Source: Deltaproteobacteria bacterium RIFCSPHIGHO2_12_FULL_43_9
GTDB lineage: Bacteria > Bdellovibrionota > O2-12-FULL-43-9
Assembly: GCA_001798265.1 (NCBI GenBank)
Contig: MGRR01000019.1
Span: 12,399-20,422 of the forward strand
Reading direction: 5' to 3'
DNA length: 8,024 bases
Part shown: in pieces, positions 5,613 through 8,024 of the stretch
Layout of the letters: every line of letters begins with the position of its first letter
Numbering within the stretch: position 1 is the stretch's first letter
Made by a program: the position numbers and the translations under genes
The notes under the pieces: generated by a model
The model's database searches: none
Told to the model about the DNA's origin: nothing
What the model saw: the letters and a program-made list of their open reading frames with translations, nothing else

Positions 5613-6620
5613 ATGACTAAAGTATTACTCTTTTTGGTTTCATTTATATTAATCACCGCACAAAATTCGGAATCATCACAATTTTATATACCAAAACCAA
5701 GAACCCCCGCACCCGCTCCTACTCAAACTCCACCGCCACCAGCACAATATACAACCCCCGTTCCTTCTCCAGCCCCAGCTCCGGCGCCAGCTCCCGTTCT
5801 CACCCCCACTCCAGTTCCACCGCAAGTGCCGCCTCCGATAGACTCAACTGTGGCACCACCTCCCCCCGAGGAAGAATACATTCCCTCTGAAATCGAAGAG
5901 GTTGAAACACCCCCACCGCCGATTACTACTGAGCTGCCAACGATAGAAACCTTGCAACCCATGGTTAAATATCCAATCACTCCGTCTATTAAAAATGAGA
6001 CCTCTACCAATGGCGAGAGAAAATACACACCACTTTTCGCATTCACAAACAGCCAACTCAAAAATGAAGCAATGATTTTTTATGCCAAATTAGACCCAAA
6101 AACGGGCGCTATTGATAAATATAATCCAATAGTCTGGCGTAGAGTAGATAAAAAAGGAGAGATTTTAGTTCCTAAAACACTGCAAACAAGAAAGATAGGA
6201 CTCCTCTTCTCCCCAGGTACATACCTTGATAATGAAACATTAAAATTTAATCTCAATTTCCAACTCTATAAACCCGGAACCCATCATTCCGACAAGGGTG
6301 TCGATGTTAAGCGTGAACTGATTGTAAAAATGGAAAATGGATTGTATGAAGCATATTTAACAAGAGGAGACCTCCCTCCAATACAACTCAAGGAACTGTA
6401 CTCATATATTCATTTTAGAAACCTTGCCAAAGCGATCATCGGGGATCCCGATGGGACAAACGCATATTGGGTAAGGGTTACCGCGGAGGATGATTCACTG
6501 GAATATGTTGTGCCGAACAACTATAAAAAACACTCTAAAAGCATTCCACAAAAGCACGATCCATCCTATAAACGAAACATCGCAAGGATTGTTAACCCAG
6601 ATGGGATTGAAATAAAATAA
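5613..6620 (+). CDS. Exported proline-rich protein with a C-terminal globular domain of unknown function
   Basis: 335 residues. A signal peptide or signal anchor (MTKVLLFLVSFILITA, cleavage perhaps near 16-22) is followed by a low-complexity Pro/Ala/Thr region (about 28-113, with PAPAPAPAP and PPPP runs). This would be an extended spacer like those that cross the periplasm or cell wall. The remainder (about 138-305) is a globular, beta-rich domain: LFAFTNSQLKNEAMIFYAKL, an NPIVWRRVDKKGEI motif, RKIGLLFSPG and AYWVRVTAEDD. The order of these motifs weakly recalls DUF4833-type secreted domains ('...Y.A.LD.G.ID..NP..V.W....'), a tentative impression that needs a profile search. AAGGAG within the end of ldcA is 9 nt from the ATG, and the ldcA stop is 6 bp upstream, so the two are likely one operon. 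An envelope role beside a peptidoglycan peptidase is inference. The C-terminus is Lys-rich. It ends one base before the 50-bp palindrome. Confidence 0.8.
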   Translation: MTKVLLFLVSFILITAQNSESSQFYIPKPRTPAPAPTQTPPPPAQYTTPVPSPAPAPAPAPVLTPTPVPPQVPPPIDSTVAPPPPEEEYIPSEIEEVETPPPPITTELPTIETLQPMVKYPITPSIKNETSTNGERKYTPLFAFTNSQLKNEAMIFYAKLDPKTGAIDKYNPIVWRRVDKKGEILVPKTLQTRKIGLLFSPGTYLDNETLKFNLNFQLYKPGTHHSDKGVDVKRELIVKMENGLYEAYLTRGDLPPIQLKELYSYIHFRNLAKAIIGDPDGTNAYWVRVTAEDDSLEYVVPNNYKKHSKSIPQKHDPSYKRNIARIVNPDGIEIK

Positions 6621-6621
6621 C

Positions 6622-6671
6622 GGGGACAGACATCATTGTGAACGGTACCGTTCACAATGATGTCTGTCCCC
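6622..6671. repeat. Perfect 50-bp palindrome (GGGGACAGAC family, REP-like)
   Basis: Positions 6622-6646 and 6647-6671 are exact reverse complements with no loop, centred on GGTACC. The ends read GGGGACAGACATC and its complement. It begins two bases after the TAA of the proline-rich gene and lies between convergent genes, so RNA from either strand would fold into a long hairpin. There is no T-run, so rho-independent termination of the textbook kind is not supported. GGGGACAGAC-edged palindromes are, to my knowledge, dispersed repeats in several bacterial genomes and often linked to REP-associated tyrosine (TnpA_REP/RAYT) transposases; none is encoded here. Confidence 0.9.
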
Positions 6672-6690
6672 ACGGTTCCCAAGAATTCCT

Positions 6691-6723
6691 CTGTCCCCGC
6701 TATCGTTCTTTTCCTCCGTCCCC
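6691..6723. repeat. Two partial copies of the palindrome's edge motif
   Basis: CTGTCCCC at 6691-6698 and CCGTCCCC at 6716-6723 repeat the right edge of the palindrome (CTGTCCCC, 6664-6671) in the same orientation, at 27- and 25-bp steps. They look like eroded or nested remnants of the same repeat family filling the gap up to the pcnB stop. Confidence 0.5.
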
Positions 6724-6726
6724 GAT

Positions 6727-7971
6727 TTAACCGTTCCGCCAGGTTCTTTTTCGAAATTGGTTTGGACCTCTTCTGCCAAATCTCTTCTTCACGCCGACCC
6801 TTCTACGATACTCACCTACAGTGCGAACGGAACGGGGCTGGACGCAGCGGGAAAGTTCGTTTTCTATCCACTTAAGGTTTGGGGTATCATCACCAATGCG
6901 TTTCTCTTCAATATTTGCGATCTGAAGAGCTGAATAAAAATATGGATCTTTACTCAATCTAAATCTCTGCGTCTCGGGAACACCATCCGCGATCCACTTT
7001 TGCCGGATCTGAACCCAATAAAACAATATCCTGACAATGCTCTCCGCAATGTAATTAGAATATCTCATATGCGTTTTTAAAAACGGTTCGATCTTCAGGG
7101 CCTCATCTATATTCTGCACATTAGAGATATCGCTGCTTTTTTCACGCAGAAGCCTTCTGATAGCCGAAAGCCACATAATAGAAATTCCAAGATCGAAATC
7201 CTTAAATGGTCTGGTCTTATCAAAAATATCCAGATACTGAATTAAATCTTCGATTTCGTCCCGGGAATAATCCCGGACAAATGGAAACACGTACTCTATG
7301 GCTCCACTCTTGATAAGCTCCTGAACAAAGGAGCGCATTGTCCCCTCTTTCAATGCCTTATAAATCTCTTCACGGACACGATCCACGGAGGTGCTAGCAA
7401 GCAGTTCTCTATGAGTAACCATCTCATAATAGTCAGCCGGCGAAATATGAAGCCCCAATTTCCCAGCAATCCTTAATGCCCGCAATATCCTGATTGGATC
7501 CTCCAGGTAGGTCTCCCTGGGATTTCTGATAGATCTCAAAGTCCGGCGAAGCAAATCCTCCTGCCCATGCACATAGTCAATGATCTTATCTTCAATCGGA
7601 TCGTAAAAAAGGGCATTTATTGTAAAATCCCTTCTGCGCGCGTCACTCTCAGGTGTGCCAAAGATGTTGAAATCTCTTCTACCACTCTGGTCATATCTCT
7701 CCTCGCCAGACCGGAATGTTGAGATTTCATATTGGCCCTCACCATGCCTTACCAAAATGAGCTTAAAACGCTTTCCGATCAGGCGTCCTCTCTGTAATAT
7801 TTTTCTGATCTCATTTGGCTTTGCAGAGGTTGAGATATCAAAGTCTTTGGGGAGTCTGCCTAAAAGGAGATCGCGAACACACCCTCCCACCAGATATGTT
7901 GTAAAACCTGCCTTCTGGAGATTCTTAACCATCTGAAGTGGATAGGAATCTATTTTTGCCGGATCTATCAT
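6727..7971 (-). CDS. pcnB: Poly(A) polymerase I-like / tRNA nucleotidyltransferase family protein (class II)
   Basis: 414 residues from the preferred start. Class II nucleotidyltransferase motifs are LVGGCVRDLLLG (27-38), KDFDIST (42-48, metal-binding Asp43 and Asp45), RRRDFTINAL (112-121) and LEDPIRILRALRIAG (136-150). RGRLIGKRFKLILV (61-74), with the 'GKRFK' type of motif, and a highly basic C-terminal tail (about 388-414, RRRVGVKKRFGRRG...) favour a bacterial poly(A) polymerase, which tails RNA for decay, over a CCA-adding enzyme. The two are hard to separate by eye. The start is set at 7971 because AAAGGAAG ends 7 nt upstream. In-frame ATGs at 8007 and 7992 would add 12 or 7 residues. It converges on the ldcA operon, with the 50-bp palindrome between them. 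No HD domain is seen. Confidence 0.88.
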   Translation of the reverse strand: MIDPAKIDSYPLQMVKNLQKAGFTTYLVGGCVRDLLLGRLPKDFDISTSAKPNEIRKILQRGRLIGKRFKLILVRHGEGQYEISTFRSGEERYDQSGRRDFNIFGTPESDARRRDFTINALFYDPIEDKIIDYVHGQEDLLRRTLRSIRNPRETYLEDPIRILRALRIAGKLGLHISPADYYEMVTHRELLASTSVDRVREEIYKALKEGTMRSFVQELIKSGAIEYVFPFVRDYSRDEIEDLIQYLDIFDKTRPFKDFDLGISIMWLSAIRRLLREKSSDISNVQNIDEALKIEPFLKTHMRYSNYIAESIVRILFYWVQIRQKWIADGVPETQRFRLSKDPYFYSALQIANIEEKRIGDDTPNLKWIENELSRCVQPRSVRTVGEYRRRVGVKKRFGRRGPNQFRKRTWRNG

Positions 7972-8007
7972 CGATGAACTTCCTTTCGTCATTGCCGAAT
8001 CTATCAT
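7956..8007 (-). repeat. Imperfect direct repeat at the pcnB start
   Basis: On the minus strand ATGATAGATTCGGCAA (8007-7992) and ATGATAGATCCGGCAA (7971-7956) match at 15 of 16 bases. They are offset by exactly 36 bp, which keeps the frame, so both read MIDSA/MIDPA at the two candidate starts. Confidence 0.7.
7979..7986 (-). promoter_or_regulatory. Shine-Dalgarno supporting the internal pcnB start
   Basis: AAAGGAAG on the minus strand is 7 nt from the ATG at 7971. The upstream ATG at 8007 has only a GGAA further away. The site lies inside the coding frame of the longer version, so both starts could be used. Confidence 0.6.
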
Positions 8008-8024
8008 TGAAAAGATTCCACTAG

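Noticed and set aside
5700..5830. Proline/alanine codon repeats as a tandem DNA repeat or CRISPR-like array
   Set aside because: The units are irregular at the DNA level and follow the coding frame; there are no repeat-spacer units.
5723..6061. Gly/Ser-rich minus-strand open frames
   Set aside because: They are the complement of the Pro/Ala codon run in the proline-rich gene; GC-rich low complexity explains the open frame.
6622..6671. Palindrome as a classical rho-independent terminator
   Set aside because: There is no T-run on either side and the stem is far longer than a typical terminator. A transcript-end role remains possible but is not supported by the sequence alone.

Overview
This is a chromosomal segment of a Gram-negative bacterium. 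The evidence for that is several Sec-type signal peptides, a muramoyl-tetrapeptide (LD-) carboxypeptidase, a small CXXCH heme-motif protein, a PcnB-like poly(A) polymerase and an NrnA-type DHH phosphoesterase. Base composition looks moderately AT-rich by eye. REP/MITE-like repeats beginning GTCATYC, and a GGGGACAGAC palindrome, are of kinds I associate with deltaproteobacterial, Nitrospirota-like and related uncultured lineages, but the window has no marker gene that would fix the taxon. There is no CRISPR, tRNA, rRNA, phage or plasmid module.

Layout. (1) Positions 1-1825, minus strand: a small signal-peptide protein with one CKYCH motif, then a GldA-like ABC ATPase, then an ABC-2 (GldF-like) permease that runs off the left edge. 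ATPase and permease are joined by a TGATG stop/start overlap. (2) Positions 1826-2401: a doubtful 78-residue plus-strand ORF and a 75-bp REP-like inverted repeat. (3) Positions 2402-4572, minus strand: a four-gene cluster in the order Nfu N-domain protein, 55-residue protein, NrnA-like DHH phosphoesterase, secreted beta-repeat protein. A roughly 200-bp MITE-like element with 22-bp terminal inverted repeats sits exactly at the Nfu stop codon and separates Nfu from the other three. Without it the Nfu-to-next-gene gap would be about 23-30 bp, so it appears to have split an operon. (4) Positions 4692-6620, plus strand: LdcA-like peptidase S66, followed 6 bp later by a secreted proline-rich protein of unknown function. 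(5) Positions 6621-6726: the convergent gap, holding a perfect 50-bp palindrome and two partial GTCCCC copies. (6) Positions 6727-7971, minus strand: poly(A) polymerase/tRNA nucleotidyltransferase family protein (PcnB-like), with a near-duplicated start region.

Functional reading. NrnA recycles very short RNAs and/or pAp, and PcnB tails RNA, so two RNA-turnover genes lie in the same 5 kb but in separate transcription units. LdcA trims peptidoglycan peptides, and its partner is an exported protein with a long Pro/Ala linker, consistent with an envelope role. I see no complete new defence or mobile system. The points most worth following are the MITE that split an operon without destroying a stop codon, the perfect 50-bp palindrome, and the uncharacterised exported proteins coupled to nrnA and ldcA.
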